Assembly: GCA_910587255.1 (NCBI GenBank)
Contig: CAJUKT010000009.1
Span: 1-6,979 of the forward strand
Direction: 5' to 3'
From: an uncultured Oscillospiraceae bacterium
GTDB lineage: Bacteria; Bacillota; Clostridia; Oscillospirales; Oscillospiraceae
DNA: 6,979 nucleotides
Part shown: in pieces, positions 6,575 to 6,979 of the stretch
Numbering within the stretch: the stretch's first letter is position 1
Layout of the letters: each line of letters begins with the position of its first letter
Notes under the pieces: model-generated
Told to the model about the DNA's origin: nothing
Seen by the model: the letters and a program-made list of their open reading frames with translations, nothing else
The model's database searches: none
Position numbers and translations under genes: made by a program

Positions 6575-6594
6575 ATTGCACATATATGTGCAAT
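6575..6594. promoter_or_regulatory. 20-bp perfect palindrome, candidate operator
   Basis: ATTGCACATA and TATGTGCAAT form a perfect palindrome with no spacer. It lies between the divergent SLOG (start 6548) and HTH (start 6653) genes and ends 22 bp upstream of the HTH gene's -10. The symmetry suits a dimeric regulator such as the adjacent HTH protein. Because both flanking genes start here, one site could control both. Confidence 0.6.
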
Positions 6595-6596
6595 AT

Positions 6597-6610
6597 CCAA
6601 AATCTTTTGG
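6597..6610. repeat. Short inverted repeat CCAAAA-TC-TTTTGG
   Basis: Two 6-bp arms flank a 2-bp spacer just before the -10 of the HTH gene. It occupies the region where a -35 box would be expected, which could make it a repressor site. Its shortness means it could also be chance. Confidence 0.4.
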
Positions 6611-6616
6611 CCACCC

Positions 6617-6622
6617 TATAAT
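6617..6622 (+). promoter_or_regulatory. Candidate -10 box of the HTH gene
   Basis: TATAAT is a perfect -10 located 30 bp before the GTG start at 6653. No good -35 lies 16-18 bp upstream (6594-6599 reads TATCCA), so the promoter may be weak or activator-dependent. The 20-bp palindrome ends at 6594, at the edge of the expected -35. Confidence 0.5.
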
Positions 6623-6652
6623 GAAGGTATTATTTCAAAAGGGGGTGGCGGG

Positions 6653-6886
6653 GTGGTCGATTACAGCCCTTTGTGGGACACGATGAAAAAGAAGGGCGTA
6701 ACGCAATATGCGCTCATTCAGGCCGGAGTAGACCGCCGCACCCTGGATTGGCTGAAAAAGAATAAGAACATCACCATGCTCACACTGGAAAAGCTGTGTA
6801 CGATATTGGATTGCTCCCCCAGCGATGTTGTGCGTTTTGTAAGAAGCTGTACCAATAGAGGGAAAAGTAGTATAATGAGGGAATGA
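6653..6886 (+). CDS. Small XRE/Cro-type HTH regulator, C-terminus probably altered by the IS
   Basis: This 77-residue protein matches the small single-domain XRE regulators common on clostridial mobile elements. The helix-turn-helix spans residues 15-40 (VTQYALIQAG, then VDRRTLDWLKKNKN). TLEKLCTILDCSPSDVVRF (44-62) is the typical closing part of the fold. The start is a GTG at 6653 behind AAAAGGGGGTGG, and the codons from MVDYSPLW onward match family style. The final 13-15 residues (after RFV) do not look like the family and have basic, serine-rich character. They may be encoded by the left end of the adjacent transposon. The stop TGA overlaps the transposase ATG. It may bind the palindrome at 6575-6594. 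Confidence 0.75.
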   Translation: MVDYSPLWDTMKKKGVTQYALIQAGVDRRTLDWLKKNKNITMLTLEKLCTILDCSPSDVVRFVRSCTNRGKSSIMRE

Positions 6887-6979
6887 TACAGAAAAATGAG
6901 CGACGCGGCTATGCGAGCGATTTAAGCGACAGCCAATGGGCGATGATAGAGCCATTATTTCCACCAGCCGGGAACAGAA
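6838..6979 (+). mobile_element. Left end of an IS5-family insertion sequence (partial)
   Basis: The transposase start at 6883 needs a terminal inverted repeat upstream, normally within some tens of bases. The family-like part of the HTH protein ends near 6841, so the left boundary is placed approximately between 6838 and 6860. The exact terminal repeat cannot be fixed without the right end. Confidence 0.5.
6883..6979 (+). CDS. IS5-family transposase, N-terminal part (runs off window)
   Basis: Translating from the ATG at 6883 gives MIQKNERRGYASDLSDSQWA followed by MIEPLFPPAGNR. This is the start of an IS5-type (IS4-superfamily DDE) transposase, whose signature is Y-x-S-D-L-x-D-x-Q-W-x-x-I-E-P-L-x-P. 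Only 32 codons are visible, so catalytic residues are outside. The start overlaps the HTH stop in an ATGA arrangement, and GAGGG at 6877-6881 is a short ribosome site. A TATAAT at 6871-6876 could be the element's own -10, though no matching -35 is seen. Confidence 0.85.
   Translation, partial: MIQKNERRGYASDLSDSQWAMIEPLFPPAGNR

Overview
This is a 6,979-bp window from a GC-rich Firmicute. The best guess is a gut clostridium of the Oscillospiraceae/Ruminococcaceae type. The evidence is strong AGGAGG-type ribosome binding sites, sigma-A-like promoters, a secreted surface protein with Cys/His motifs and glycine-rich beta-helix repeats, an AgrC-like GHKL kinase and LytTR regulator, and a SLOG/YpsA-like protein. 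The assignment rests on protein style and composition, not on a database match.

Layout. (1) Positions 1-3165, minus strand: the first 1,055 codons of a very large secreted surface protein that runs off the left edge. It has a signal peptide, Cys/His-rich modules, six Ala-Gly-Ile-Gly-Gly repeats, an Ig-like stretch, a second beta-helix-like stretch, and the start of a second Cys/His-rich module. (2) Positions 3166-3520: a 355-bp divergent control region with a candidate promoter for each flanking gene, a 27-bp inverted repeat just upstream of the surface gene, two abutting GC-rich palindromes, and a tandem pair of LytTR-box-like 9-mers. (3) Positions 3521-5299, plus strand: a membrane sensor histidine kinase with a 7TMR-DISM-like sensor and a GHKL ATPase. 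(4) Positions 5306-5335: a hairpin terminator. (5) Positions 5341-6057, minus strand: a LytTR-family response regulator, convergent with the kinase and driven by a near-consensus promoter. (6) Positions 6141-6548, minus strand: a C-terminally shortened SLOG (DUF1273/YpsA-like) protein. (7) Positions 6549-6652: a divergent region with a perfect 20-bp palindrome. (8) Positions 6653-6886, plus strand: a small XRE-type HTH regulator. (9) From 6883, plus strand: the start of an IS5-type transposase that overlaps the regulator's stop codon and runs off the right edge.

How the genes may work together. The kinase and LytTR regulator are neighbours on opposite strands and probably form one two-component system. 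The surface protein is divergent from the kinase and shares its control region, so it is the obvious candidate target. This is inference from position, supported only weakly by the LytTR-like boxes. The right end (SLOG remnant, small HTH regulator, IS transposase) looks like the edge of mobile or accessory DNA next to the two-component locus.
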